In this document: piece after piece, positions 1 through 7,499 of the stretch
Numbering within the stretch: the first letter of the stretch is position 1
Layout of the letters: every line of letters begins with the position of its first letter
NCBI GenBank assembly: GCA_002729755.1
Contig: PBYT01000016.1
Coordinates: 59,682-70,277, forward strand
Reading direction: 5' to 3'
Length of the DNA: 10,596 nt
Source: Flavobacteriaceae bacterium
Lineage (GTDB): Bacteria; Bacteroidota; Bacteroidia; Flavobacteriales; Flavobacteriaceae
Translations under genes and position numbers: made by a program
Notes under the pieces: generated by a model
Databases searched by the model: none
What the model was told of the DNA's origin: nothing
The model's input: the letters and a program-made list of their open reading frames with translations, nothing else

Positions 1-185
1 TTGAAAAAATAGAATCTTCATTAAATGAAATAAATGAAGCTTGGAAAAATGCATCTGAAGAAATGTATAAAGCTCAAGCTGAAAACCCAGAAGCTCAAGC
101 TGATGAAAAATCTTCTTCTGGAGGAGATAAAAAATCAGAAGGAGACGATGTTCAAGATGTTGATTTCGAAGAAGTTAAAGAGTAA
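1..185 (+). CDS. dnaK: Chaperone DnaK (Hsp70), C-terminal end only
   Basis: This is the last roughly 60 codons of an open frame that enters from the left edge (codons in register with base 3) and stops at TAA 183-185. The visible part has a helical lid-like stretch (EKIESSLNEINEAWKNASEE), then a low-complexity Ala/Gln/Ser/Gly/Lys/Asp linker, and ends in DVDFEEVKE. That ending matches the acidic C-terminal tail usual for bacterial DnaK (D-V-D/E-F-E-E-V). DnaK is the ATP-dependent cytosolic Hsp70 that binds unfolded polypeptides with DnaJ and GrpE. The ATPase and substrate-binding domains lie outside the window, so the call rests on lid and tail alone. The next gene starts only 6 bases after the stop, so read-through into it is likely. 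Confidence 0.85.
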   Translation, partial: EKIESSLNEINEAWKNASEEMYKAQAENPEAQADEKSSSGGDKKSEGDDVQDVDFEEVKE

Positions 186-191
186 TAATTA

Positions 192-599
192 ATGGATAAA
201 AAATTATTACTAAGTGAGATAAATTCTAGAAATCAAGGAACTTTAAGTACTAAATTAGGTATAGTATTTACTGAAGTAGGGGAGGACTATCTAGTAGCTA
301 AAATGAACGTAACTTCCGATCTTCATCAACCAAGTGGTGTTCTTCATGGTGGAGCAACAGCAGCATTAGCAGAGACAGTAGGAAGTGCTGCTTCAGCTGT
401 TTTTTGTAAAAAGGATAATCAAATTCTTAGAGGTATTGAATTATCAATTAATCATGTTAGGGGAATAAAATCTGGTGAGGTATTTGCTAGAGCAGATGCT
501 ATCAAAATGGGGAGAACAATGCAATTATGGAAAATTTCTATTACAGACAAAGATGGAAAAGATATTTCCTTTGCTAAATTAACTACACTAACCCTTTAA
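192..599 (+). CDS. menI: Hotdog-fold thioesterase, probable 1,4-dihydroxy-2-naphthoyl-CoA hydrolase (MenI/YdiI type)
   Basis: A 135-residue protein, the normal size for PaaI/YdiI-type hotdog thioesterases. The signature HQPSGVLHGGATAALAE lies at residues 45-61. Gln46, His52 and Glu61 have the same spacing as the active-site Gln48, His54 and Glu63 of E. coli YdiI, with His-Gly-Gly at the start of the hotdog helix. Enzymes of this group hydrolyse the CoA ester of 1,4-dihydroxy-2-naphthoate in menaquinone synthesis; relatives (EntH, PaaI) act on other aryl-CoA esters, so the exact substrate is inferred. The following gene encodes a MenA-like prenyltransferase, which would use the free naphthoate this enzyme releases, and this favours the MenI role. 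It starts 6 bases after dnaK without a clear Shine-Dalgarno sequence. Cytosolic, no signal peptide. Confidence 0.8.
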   Translation: MDKKLLLSEINSRNQGTLSTKLGIVFTEVGEDYLVAKMNVTSDLHQPSGVLHGGATAALAETVGSAASAVFCKKDNQILRGIELSINHVRGIKSGEVFARADAIKMGRTMQLWKISITDKDGKDISFAKLTTLTL

Positions 600-641
600 T
601 ATCTTTTGTATTAAATATTTCTTTTAAAAAGATTACTCTAT

Positions 642-649
642 TATATTTG
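642..649 (+). promoter_or_regulatory. Candidate Bacteroidota -7 element for the prenyltransferase gene
   Basis: TATATTTG matches the Bacteroidota -7 consensus TAnnTTTG in all fixed positions and lies 22 bases before the ATG at 672, inside the 72-base gap after the thioesterase gene. The -33 partner is weak: TTTC at 618-621 with a 20-base spacer instead of TTTG with 19. An internal promoter is possible, but read-through from dnaK/menI is equally compatible. Confidence 0.35.
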
Positions 650-671
650 GGTTATAATTAAAAATCAATTT

Positions 672-2024
672 ATGAAAAGTGTTATTATATGTGATATGGA
701 GGGTTTAATCACGAATCTTAATGATGGAGCTATTCAAATGTTTGGCTATGATTATAAAGAGTTAGTAGGTATCAAAAGAGTCTCGATTTTTTCTCCTGGA
801 GAGATTGTTCTTCAAAATGTATTAGGATGGCTTAAAAAGGCTAATCAAAGCGGAGAACATGTTACTAAAACAAATTTTATTAGAAAAGATGGCAGCCAAT
901 TTGCTGCTCAGGTTCAAATAACTCCTAATTTTGCAAATGGAAAAAATAAACCCCAAACTGGATATTGTGGAATTACTGAAGAGATTTCAGAAGAAGTTAA
1001 TATTAAAATAAACTTCCTTACAAAAATTATCAAGGGTGTTGCAATTACAAGAGTTGGTTTTGCTTCTGCATCATTATTTCCAATTTTTTCAGTTGCATCA
1101 TATTATGCAGGTATAGGAGATAATCTATTTAGTCCAATTTCATTGCTTCTAACTACAGTTGGTATACTCTTTTTTCATCTGTTTTCTAATTTATATAATG
1201 ACTATTACGATGTTTCTGATGGAACGGATGAAGCTAATACAGAATATTTTAATGCTGGAATGAATTCTTCTATCTTAAAAGGTGCTCAACTTTCAGGTGG
1301 GAGTAGGGCAGTTGAACTAGGATTAATAACACTAAAGGGAACTAAAAGCTTAGCTAATAGAATGTTTATTTTAGGATTGTTAACAGCCTTTGGAATTCTT
1401 TATGCTAGTTATATAAATACTGGCTCTACTTCAAATGCAATATACTCCATCATAATAGCGTTTATAGGAGTGTTTATTGGATACTTTTATACAGCTAAAC
1501 CAATCAAGTTATCATCATTATATGGCCTTGGTGAGATATCAATTTTTCTAGCATTTGGACCTCTTCTTACATTAGGAGCAGGTTTTGCAATATCAATTGA
1601 TACTATTCAATTATATTCTCAAGAATTTTATAATTTAATTATTCTTGGAATACCACTGGGATTATTAGCAACTAATATTTTGTATATAAACCAATACCCA
1701 GATTATACATCTGATAAGAAAGTAGGTAAAAACCATTTAGTTGTTCTACTTGGAAAAAAAGCTTCTAGATGGATATATGCTTTAAATTTTGCTTTAGCAG
1801 TAGGCTCATTGTATTTTATTTCTGAGAGTATACTAAATGAGACACAAAGTTCATTATTCTTATATGTATTGATACCTATAACTATGATCTATTCCTATTA
1901 TCTTATATCAGGATTATTAAAATATTATAATAGTAGAGAACTAATTAAATATAATATTCATACTATATACTTTCATATGTTTTTCTCTTTTATTTATATG
2001 ATAATCTTAGCTAACTTTCAATAA
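672..2024 (+). CDS. menA: PAS domain fused to a MenA/UbiA-family prenyltransferase
   Basis: A 450-residue protein, about 110-150 residues longer than ordinary MenA. Residues 1-108 form a PAS/S-box module: VIICDMEGLITNLNDGA at the start, FGYDYKELVG at 24-33, the RKDGS turn at 71-75, and GYCGITEEISEE at the end. The rest is a multi-helix membrane domain with UbiA-superfamily landmarks: first Asp-rich motif NDYYD at 176-180 followed by DGTDEAN, GGSR at 209-212, YTAKPIKLSSLYGLGE at 273-288, and second Asp-rich motif NQYPDYTSD at 340-348 followed by GKNHLVVLLG. These Asp motifs bind Mg2+ and the prenyl diphosphate. The likely reaction is prenylation of 1,4-dihydroxy-2-naphthoate to demethylmenaquinone in the inner membrane, supported by the menI-like gene upstream. 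The PAS part may sense redox state, a ligand or a flavin/heme, but no cofactor can be assigned. Its stop overlaps the next start (TAATG). Another UbiA substrate cannot be excluded. Confidence 0.82.
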   Translation: MKSVIICDMEGLITNLNDGAIQMFGYDYKELVGIKRVSIFSPGEIVLQNVLGWLKKANQSGEHVTKTNFIRKDGSQFAAQVQITPNFANGKNKPQTGYCGITEEISEEVNIKINFLTKIIKGVAITRVGFASASLFPIFSVASYYAGIGDNLFSPISLLLTTVGILFFHLFSNLYNDYYDVSDGTDEANTEYFNAGMNSSILKGAQLSGGSRAVELGLITLKGTKSLANRMFILGLLTAFGILYASYINTGSTSNAIYSIIIAFIGVFIGYFYTAKPIKLSSLYGLGEISIFLAFGPLLTLGAGFAISIDTIQLYSQEFYNLIILGIPLGLLATNILYINQYPDYTSDKKVGKNHLVVLLGKKASRWIYALNFALAVGSLYFISESILNETQSSLFLYVLIPITMIYSYYLISGLLKYYNSRELIKYNIHTIYFHMFFSFIYMIILANFQ

Positions 2025-2929
2025 TGTTTCTTGATAGACTAACATTTAGGAAAAAACGTTTCGGATATTATATTTTGGGCTGTTTTATTATTATCGTTTT
2101 TAATCAGTTAGGGCAAATCCCACTTCTTTTCTCAATTCCAAGTGATATCATTATTGAACCGGATTCAAACCCTATGGATATTATTAAATCTATCCCATCT
2201 AATCTTAGACTTTTTCTTACACTTTTAGCTTCTCTGATAACTGTTCCTGGAATATGGTTAGTGGTAGTAAAACTTCATGAATTATCTTTTAAATCTATTG
2301 TAACAAAAAGAAAAAAGGTTGACTATAATAGAATAATTTTTTCATTTTTACTTTGGGGATTAATTGTAACATCATTTGTTATAATAGGTTATTTTATTTC
2401 ACCAGAAAATTATGAGTTTAACTTCAAACTTAAAGAGTTTTTAATCTTATCTGTTATTGCAATTCTCCTTATACCAGTTCAAACTACTGTTGAGGAACTC
2501 GTATTTAGAGGGTATTTAATGCAAGGTTTTGGGGGTTTATTTAATAGTCGTTTATTAGCTTTATTTCTTACCTCAATTATATTTGGAGGTTTACATCTAA
2601 TTAATCCTGAAGTTGAAGCCTTAGGTTACGGGATTATGATTCAATATTTAGGATATGGTTTTGTTCTTGGTATTATGACCTTGATGGATGATGGACTTGA
2701 GTTAGCGATAGGTTTTCATGCAGCTAATAATTTGTTTATAGTATTACTTTTAACTTCTAGTTGGACAGTATTTGAAACAGATTCTATTTTAAGAGACATC
2801 TCTGATCCAACATTAACACCACTGAATTTTATAATCCCACTTATTATTTATCCAATTATACTCTATGTATTTGCAAGAAAATATTCATGGAAGGGTTGGT
2901 ATGGTAAGTTAGTGTCAAGAATAAACTAG
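2024..2929 (+). CDS. CPBP-family glutamic intramembrane protease (Abi/CAAX protease-like)
   Basis: A 301-residue polytopic membrane protein. The three family motifs are present in order: EELVFRG at residues 157-163 (motif EExxxR), FGGLH at 187-191 (FxxxH), and HAANN at 232-236 (HxxxN/B). In the family these Glu and His residues form the intramembrane active site related to the type II CAAX prenyl protease Rce1. Hydrophobic segments are visible at about 14-36, 63-84, 103-125, 138-155, 176-190, 207-222, 228-245 and 268-284. Its ATG shares one base with the stop of the prenyltransferase gene, so translation is probably coupled. The substrate is unknown; bacterial members serve in bacteriocin immunity, envelope maturation or unassigned processing. 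Its 3' end overlaps the convergent acetyltransferase gene by 15 bases, leaving no room for a separate terminator. Confidence 0.85.
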   Translation: MFLDRLTFRKKRFGYYILGCFIIIVFNQLGQIPLLFSIPSDIIIEPDSNPMDIIKSIPSNLRLFLTLLASLITVPGIWLVVVKLHELSFKSIVTKRKKVDYNRIIFSFLLWGLIVTSFVIIGYFISPENYEFNFKLKEFLILSVIAILLIPVQTTVEELVFRGYLMQGFGGLFNSRLLALFLTSIIFGGLHLINPEVEALGYGIMIQYLGYGFVLGIMTLMDDGLELAIGFHAANNLFIVLLLTSSWTVFETDSILRDISDPTLTPLNFIIPLIIYPIILYVFARKYSWKGWYGKLVSRIN

Positions 2930-3385
2930 TCGCATTTCCATTTTAATATCACTCCTTTTATATGGAGTATCTCCCTTAGATTTAATTTCTTTAAATCCAT
3001 ATTTTTTGTAGAGGTGGATTGAGTTATTAAGGACAGTATTTGAATAGAGAATTATTGATTTGAATTTTTTCTGTTTGCAGAAATCAATAGTAAATTGAAC
3101 AAGTTGATTACCTATCCCTTTTCCTCTTAATTCCTTTTTTACTGCCATTTTATTTAATTCATAAATACTCTTATCTCTTGGAAGAAGCGCCATAGTACCA
3201 ACTACTTCATTTTCATACAAAGCAAAAAATATATATCCTCCTTTGTCTATTATTTCTTCTTTACAATTCTTTAGAACTTCTTCATCATAAGGTTCTACAT
3301 AGAAATACTCATCTAACCAATCGTAATTTAATAAGTAAAAATGTTCTGAGTATTTTGATTCAAAAGGTATTATACTAACCTTCAT
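2915..3385 (-). CDS. GNAT-family N-acetyltransferase
   Basis: A 156-residue protein of the usual length for a single GNAT domain. ELNKMAVKKELRGKGIG at residues 76-92 is motif A, with the acetyl-CoA pyrophosphate-binding loop R-G-K-G-I-G at 87-92. The region from YSNTVLNNSIHLY to KYGFKEI at about 114-134 is the motif B region (N..S..LY.KYGF). Such enzymes transfer an acetyl group from acetyl-CoA to an amine; the acceptor here cannot be told from sequence. The start codon lies inside the last codons of fumC (11-base overlap), so it is probably translated by coupling with fumC, although a functional link to fumarase is not evident. It overlaps the convergent CPBP protease gene by 15 bases at its 3' end. 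Confidence 0.85.
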   Translation of the reverse strand: MKVSIIPFESKYSEHFYLLNYDWLDEYFYVEPYDEEVLKNCKEEIIDKGGYIFFALYENEVVGTMALLPRDKSIYELNKMAVKKELRGKGIGNQLVQFTIDFCKQKKFKSIILYSNTVLNNSIHLYKKYGFKEIKSKGDTPYKRSDIKMEMRLVYS

Positions 3386-4772
3386 TATTAGTCATTTTTT
3401 TAGGATTGACTATTTTATCAAACTCCTTAGCAGTCAAATAATTCAAATTTATTGCTGCTTCTTTCAATGTAGTTTCTTCATCATAAGCCTTATTAGCAAT
3501 TTCAGCAGCTTTATAGTATCCTACTTTAGAATTCAAGGCTGTAACTAACATTAATGAATCCTTTAGAAATGTTTTTATTCTTTTCTTATTAGACTTTATC
3601 CCATCTATGCATTTTTCAGAAAAACTTAAACATGCATCACCAAGAATTCTTGATGACTGGAGAATGTTATTTGCAATTAGAGGCTTAAAAACATTAAGTT
3701 CAAGATGACCATTAGCACCTGCTATTGTCGTTGAAACATCATTCCCCATTATTTGAGTACAAACCATTGATATAGCCTCACATTGAGTTGGATTAACTTT
3801 GCCAGGCATAATTGAGCTGCCAGGTTCATTAGAGGGAAGTATTAATTCTCCAATACCTGATCTTGGGCCTGATCCTAAAAACCTAATATCATTTGAAATT
3901 TTGAAAATTGATGATGCAACAGTTTTAACAGCTCCATGAGATTCTACTATACAGTCATGACTTGCTATTGCTTCAAATTTATTTTGTGCTTCTTTGAATT
4001 TTATTCCTGTGAATTTTGATATGTAACTAACAACCTTTTTGGAGTATCCTTTTGGAGTATTTAGTCCAGTTCCTACAGCAGTTCCTCCTATCGCTAGTTC
4101 AGAGAGATGTTTTAAAGAATTATTTATAGTTTCAATTCCATGATCAATTTGAGACACATAGCCTGAGAACTCTTGTCCTAAGGTAATAGGAGTTGCATCC
4201 ATCATATGGGTTCTACCAATTTTAACTATATTTTTAAATTGCTTAGATTTATTTTCTAAACTATTTCTTAATTTTTTCAAGTTAGGTAATGTGTTGTTTT
4301 TAATCATAATAAGAGCAGCAATGTTAATTGCTGTTGGAAATGTATCATTAGATGATTGAGATTTATTTACATCATCATTAGGGGATAGAGTTTTTTTATC
4401 CTTCACTAAACTCTTTTTTTCTATTAAATGTGCTCTATTTACAATAACTTCATTAACATTCATATTAGTTTGAGTACCAGATCCAGTTTGCCAAATTACA
4501 AGTGGGAATTGATTATCATGATCACCATTTAATATTTCATCACATACTTTAGTTATAAGATTTAATTTTTTCTTTGAAAGTATTCCTAAATCAAAGTTTG
4601 CATGAGCTGCAGATTTTTTTATATGTGCATAGGCACGAATTATTTCAATTGGCATGGAAGCTTCATCACCAATCTTAAAGTTTTGTCTAGATCTTTCAGT
4701 TTGGGGACCCCATAACTTATCTTTTGGAACCTTCACTTCTCCTAAAGTATCTTTTTCAATTCTATAGTTCAT
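3375..4772 (-). CDS. fumC: Fumarate hydratase, class II
   Basis: A 465-residue soluble enzyme of full family length. Characteristic segments appear in order: TGSGTQTNMNVNE at 96-108, QSSNDTFPTA at 139-148, IGRTHMMDATPITLGQE at 185-201 with the active-site-region His189, and the fumarase/aspartase superfamily signature GSSIMPGKVNP at 318-328, where the second Ser is the catalytic-loop position and Lys325/Asn327 bind substrate. The TGSGTQTNMN form and the HMMDATP segment fit fumarase rather than aspartase (which has GTSxNMN) or argininosuccinate lyase. It reversibly hydrates fumarate to malate in the TCA cycle as a homotetramer. The start ATG at 4770-4772 gives the usual N-terminus (YRIEKDTLGEVKVP...WGPQT). 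A candidate promoter lies about 46 bases upstream, and the acetyltransferase gene follows with an 11-base overlap. Confidence 0.95.
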   Translation of the reverse strand: MNYRIEKDTLGEVKVPKDKLWGPQTERSRQNFKIGDEASMPIEIIRAYAHIKKSAAHANFDLGILSKKKLNLITKVCDEILNGDHDNQFPLVIWQTGSGTQTNMNVNEVIVNRAHLIEKKSLVKDKKTLSPNDDVNKSQSSNDTFPTAINIAALIMIKNNTLPNLKKLRNSLENKSKQFKNIVKIGRTHMMDATPITLGQEFSGYVSQIDHGIETINNSLKHLSELAIGGTAVGTGLNTPKGYSKKVVSYISKFTGIKFKEAQNKFEAIASHDCIVESHGAVKTVASSIFKISNDIRFLGSGPRSGIGELILPSNEPGSSIMPGKVNPTQCEAISMVCTQIMGNDVSTTIAGANGHLELNVFKPLIANNILQSSRILGDACLSFSEKCIDGIKSNKKRIKTFLKDSLMLVTALNSKVGYYKAAEIANKAYDEETTLKEAAINLNYLTAKEFDKIVNPKKMTNNEG

Positions 4773-4775
4773 TAA

Positions 4776-4806
4776 TTTGTAATTTACTTAAAATAAATTA
4801 ATTTTG
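4776..4806 (+). promoter_or_regulatory. Bacteroidota promoter (TTTG, 19-base spacer, TAATTTTG) for the small membrane ORF
   Basis: TTTG at 4776-4779, exactly 19 bases, then TAATTTTG at 4799-4806. This is a full match to the Bacteroidota sigma-A consensus TTTG-N19-TAnnTTTG. Transcription would begin near 4812-4815 and the ATG of the 52-codon ORF follows at 4826, giving a very short leader. The -33 box lies 4 bases from the fumC start codon, so the site overlaps the fumC 5' leader on the other strand. Confidence 0.55.
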
Positions 4807-4818
4807 TCTTTTATAGTA

Positions 4819-4826
4819 CAAATATA
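4819..4826 (-). promoter_or_regulatory. Candidate -7 element for fumC
   Basis: Read on the - strand, 4826-4819 is TATATTTG, a full match to TAnnTTTG, placed 46 bases before the fumC ATG. No TTTG is found at the expected -33 position (4846-4849 reads TCCA on the - strand), so the match is half a promoter. It overlaps the start codon of the + strand small ORF; if both are used, polymerase at one would hinder the other. Confidence 0.35.
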
Positions 4827-4984
4827 TGGAGTTTCAGCAATACCTTGGATTTTTAGCGTTTATAGCAATATTTACACTAGGCTTCTGGCTTCTTATTTTC
4901 CTTGCAATTTTAGCGCCTTATTGGGCTTCTTCTTATTTGTTTATTAAGATTAAAGAAATAATCTTAAAAAAACTTAAGGGATAA
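4826..4984 (+). CDS. Small single-span membrane protein, 52 residues, unrecognised
   Basis: An ATG-started frame of 52 codons ending in TAA 4982-4984, the only + strand gene candidate between 2929 and the window end. Residues 1-6 are polar (MEFQQY), about 7-34 are strongly hydrophobic with Gly, Trp, Pro and Tyr (TLGFWLLIFLAILAPYW at 17-33), and 37-52 are a cationic amphipathic tail (FIKIKEIILKKLKG). This is the layout of a single transmembrane helix with a positively charged cytoplasmic tail. A perfect Bacteroidota promoter sits 20 bases upstream, and the ORF fills the gap between fumC and the receptor, overlapping the receptor's 3' end by 11 bases in the opposite direction. I do not recognise the family and assign no function. 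Chance ORFs of this size occur in AT-rich DNA, but the promoter and the ordered hydrophobic/basic layout favour a real gene. Confidence 0.55.
   Translation: MEFQQYLGFLAFIAIFTLGFWLLIFLAILAPYWASSYLFIKIKEIILKKLKG
4944..4967 (-). terminator. Hairpin just downstream of the receptor gene, possible terminator
   Basis: TTAAGATTA (4944-4952) and TAATCTTAA (4959-4967) are perfect inverted repeats of 9 bp around a 6-base loop, and three more pairs form after one mismatch. On the - strand the hairpin begins 6 bases after the receptor stop codon (4974-4976). A run of seven T precedes rather than follows the stem, so it is not a textbook intrinsic terminator; it could be a 3'-end stabilising structure. 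It also lies inside codons 40-48 of the + strand small ORF. Confidence 0.35.
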
Positions 4985-7493
4985 ATATTGGTTGATCTTC
5001 TTCACCTCCACCAAAGTTTAAATCATTACTCCTTTGTCGTCTGCTTCTCCTATTATTTTTATCATTAAACCTATAAGATAGAGTTAGAACATATGATGGC
5101 TCTCTCCACCGGCCTTCTCCTTCTCTAAAGAATGTGTCAGTAAATGACTCATATCTGTATCTACCAGTATTAAACACATCATTAACTTTAAATGAAATTG
5201 TTCCTTTCTTTTTGAGGATAGTTTTTTGAAAAGCAGAAGTTACAGTTCCAAAAGCTTTACTTCTACTTTGAGCAGTTTCACTTGGTCCCCTAAAGTACCC
5301 GAATAGTTGCCAACTTATATCTGCGGGGAGTTTAATAAAACCTGAGAATCTACTACTCCAACTTGTATTATCAGAATCAAAACTTTGACCTTTATACTCG
5401 CCTCTTTGCTTATTATCATTTAATGTAAAACTAGCATTAAGTCTTACACTTCTAGATGGAGTATAAGTCAAATTTAAAACAGCACCAAATCTAGTGTTTT
5501 CAGATAGATTGATAGGATAGGACTCTAGAACTGGAACTTCAAGTGTTGGATTTGATTCATCATCCCTTCCTCCTGTAACTGTTACAAGTTCTCCAGTTTC
5601 TTCTGTTACTCTAACACTATTATTCTTTGAATTGCTATAAAAGATTTCACCGTTAATTGTAAACTTTTCTAATCTCTTTAAATAACCTATCTCAAGAGAG
5701 TTCGTAAATGTTGGATCTAGAAAAGGATTTCCTCTTCTAACACTGGTAATTGAACTTCTTCTTGGAAAAGGATTAATATTCCAACCTCTTGGTCTTCTAA
5801 TTCTTTTACTATATCCAAAAGTAATTGATTCCATTTTTGAAAATTCATATGCTAAATTTAAAGTAGGAAACCAATCAGAGTATTTTTTTATCTCAAACTG
5901 ATTAGTTGTTCTTTGATCTATCTCTTGTTTTGAATCTTCAAATCTAAGTCCAAGTAAAAAAGATAATTTATCAACTTTTTTCCCATATTGACTATAAAAA
6001 GCATTAACAAACTCTTCATAGGCAAAAATATTAGATAAACCAGGATCTGAATTAAATCTTCCATTTTCAAGATATGAAACATCATAATCAGTTTCTCTAT
6101 CCACTTTTCTACCTCTATAGCCTAATTCAAATTGAGTATTTTCATCTATTGGATATACATAATCAATCTGAGCAAGAAATCTATTTTGCTCATCAAGATT
6201 AGTTATTTTTTCAAATGATGAGTTTGATCTGTTAGGAAAAGAAGAAAAATCTTCAATGTCTTCTATACCATCATCATTATTAGTTTCATAGGAAACTCTT
6301 GCACTCAGTGTATGTCCTTTTGTGTCAAAATCTTTAAAAAAATCTAATGAATATTCATTTGAAAATTCCTCTTCTGTTTCATTTCTTAACCTATCATTAA
6401 TTGATCTAACAGAACCACTTGAAATATCTTTAACTATATTTTCGTTAAAACTTTCTCCATTACCATCTTTATATACACTACTTAGTATTATAGATGTTTT
6501 ATCATCAAAATAATATTCAATTCCAAAGCTTGTGAAGAAATTATAATTATCAAATTCCGAATCATTCTTTTCATCAATTAAAAGATTAGAATAACTTGTT
6601 TTAGAAAACCCATATCCATTACCAGTTCGATTCCTGATAGAAGTTGTACTAAAGAAGTTTACTTTATTATTTCTTAGGTTAAAACTCCCGTTAGTTCCAA
6701 TTTGTTCAGGAATACCTAGGTTTAAATTAACATTACCATTAAATCCTAATAGATCCTGTTTTTTTAGAATAATATTTAAAATACCTGCAGTACCTTCAGC
6801 TTCATATCTTGCGGATGGGGATGTAACAACCTCAACCTGTTTAATTGATTCAGAGGGTAAAGATCTTAAACCTTCCGGACCAGATAATCCAACAAGACCT
6901 GATGGTTTTCCATTGATTAATATTTTAACATTACTATTACCTCTTAAGGATACATTTCCATCGATATCTACCTCTAGTGATGGGATATTTGCTAATACAT
7001 CACTTACACTTCCTCCTCTAACTGTAATATCTTGTCCAATATTATATATCTTTTTATCTAGTCTTATTTCAACTTCAGTTCGCTCTGCTCTTACTTCAAC
7101 CTCTTCTAATAAATTAACATCAATATTTAATTTAACTTCTCCAAGAGATAGATCACTTCTAATAACCACTTTTTCTTTTGTGAAAGATTCAAATGATATA
7201 TAATCAATTTTAATATTATACATTCCTGGTTTTACTTCAATCGAAAAATTTCCTTTTCTATCAGATATACCTCCAGTTATTTCATCTTTTTTTAATTGGT
7301 TAGATAATGTAATAGTAGCATATTCAAGGGGTTGGCCAGTTTCTATATCTAATATTTGTCCAGATAATGTGAAGTTCATATTTTGATACTGTTGCATTAA
7401 AGCAGATCCATCTCTTCGTTGAGATCCATCTCTTTCTTGAGATATTGCAGGAATTGAGAAAATTAATAGAATTGCTAATAATAAATTTTTCAT
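4974..7493 (-). CDS. TonB-dependent-receptor-like outer membrane beta-barrel protein
   Basis: An 839-residue protein with a signal peptide (MKNLLLAILLIFSIPAISQ, cleavage after about residue 19). Next comes a Ser/Arg/Gln-rich linker with a doubled RDGS, and a carboxypeptidase-regulatory-like beta domain at about 41-125 (SGQILDIETGQPLEYATITL, ISDRKGNFSI). A plug domain follows at about 130-245, with VRGGSVSDVLANIPSLEVD, VSLRGNSNVKILINGKPS and EVVTSPSARYEAEGTAGILN. The remainder is a large beta-barrel whose last strands end at SYVLTLSYRFND, plus a basic/Gly tail. This is the architecture of the Bacteroidota 'outer membrane beta-barrel family' receptors, related to but distinct from SusC. No SusD partner or glycan enzyme is adjacent, so carbohydrate uptake is not indicated; the cargo is unknown. 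It is last in a - strand run after an ECF sigma factor, a one-helix membrane protein and a secreted repeat protein, suggesting sigma-factor-linked expression or signalling. Confidence 0.88.
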   Translation of the reverse strand: MKNLLLAILLIFSIPAISQERDGSQRRDGSALMQQYQNMNFTLSGQILDIETGQPLEYATITLSNQLKKDEITGGISDRKGNFSIEVKPGMYNIKIDYISFESFTKEKVVIRSDLSLGEVKLNIDVNLLEEVEVRAERTEVEIRLDKKIYNIGQDITVRGGSVSDVLANIPSLEVDIDGNVSLRGNSNVKILINGKPSGLVGLSGPEGLRSLPSESIKQVEVVTSPSARYEAEGTAGILNIILKKQDLLGFNGNVNLNLGIPEQIGTNGSFNLRNNKVNFFSTTSIRNRTGNGYGFSKTSYSNLLIDEKNDSEFDNYNFFTSFGIEYYFDDKTSIILSSVYKDGNGESFNENIVKDISSGSVRSINDRLRNETEEEFSNEYSLDFFKDFDTKGHTLSARVSYETNNDDGIEDIEDFSSFPNRSNSSFEKITNLDEQNRFLAQIDYVYPIDENTQFELGYRGRKVDRETDYDVSYLENGRFNSDPGLSNIFAYEEFVNAFYSQYGKKVDKLSFLLGLRFEDSKQEIDQRTTNQFEIKKYSDWFPTLNLAYEFSKMESITFGYSKRIRRPRGWNINPFPRRSSITSVRRGNPFLDPTFTNSLEIGYLKRLEKFTINGEIFYSNSKNNSVRVTEETGELVTVTGGRDDESNPTLEVPVLESYPINLSENTRFGAVLNLTYTPSRSVRLNASFTLNDNKQRGEYKGQSFDSDNTSWSSRFSGFIKLPADISWQLFGYFRGPSETAQSRSKAFGTVTSAFQKTILKKKGTISFKVNDVFNTGRYRYESFTDTFFREGEGRWREPSYVLTLSYRFNDKNNRRSRRQRSNDLNFGGGEEDQPIFIP

Positions 7494-7499
7494 TTAAGG

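Noticed and set aside
6322..7203. Two + strand ORFs (6322-6513 and 6913-7203) inside the receptor gene
   Set aside because: Both are antisense to a well-supported receptor frame, with Ser/Leu/Thr-rich composition typical of reversed AT-rich coding sequence and no domain.
4974..7493. SusC of a polysaccharide utilisation locus
   Set aside because: No SusD-like gene, glycoside hydrolase or sugar transporter is nearby, and the plug/barrel pattern fits the general outer-membrane beta-barrel family better.
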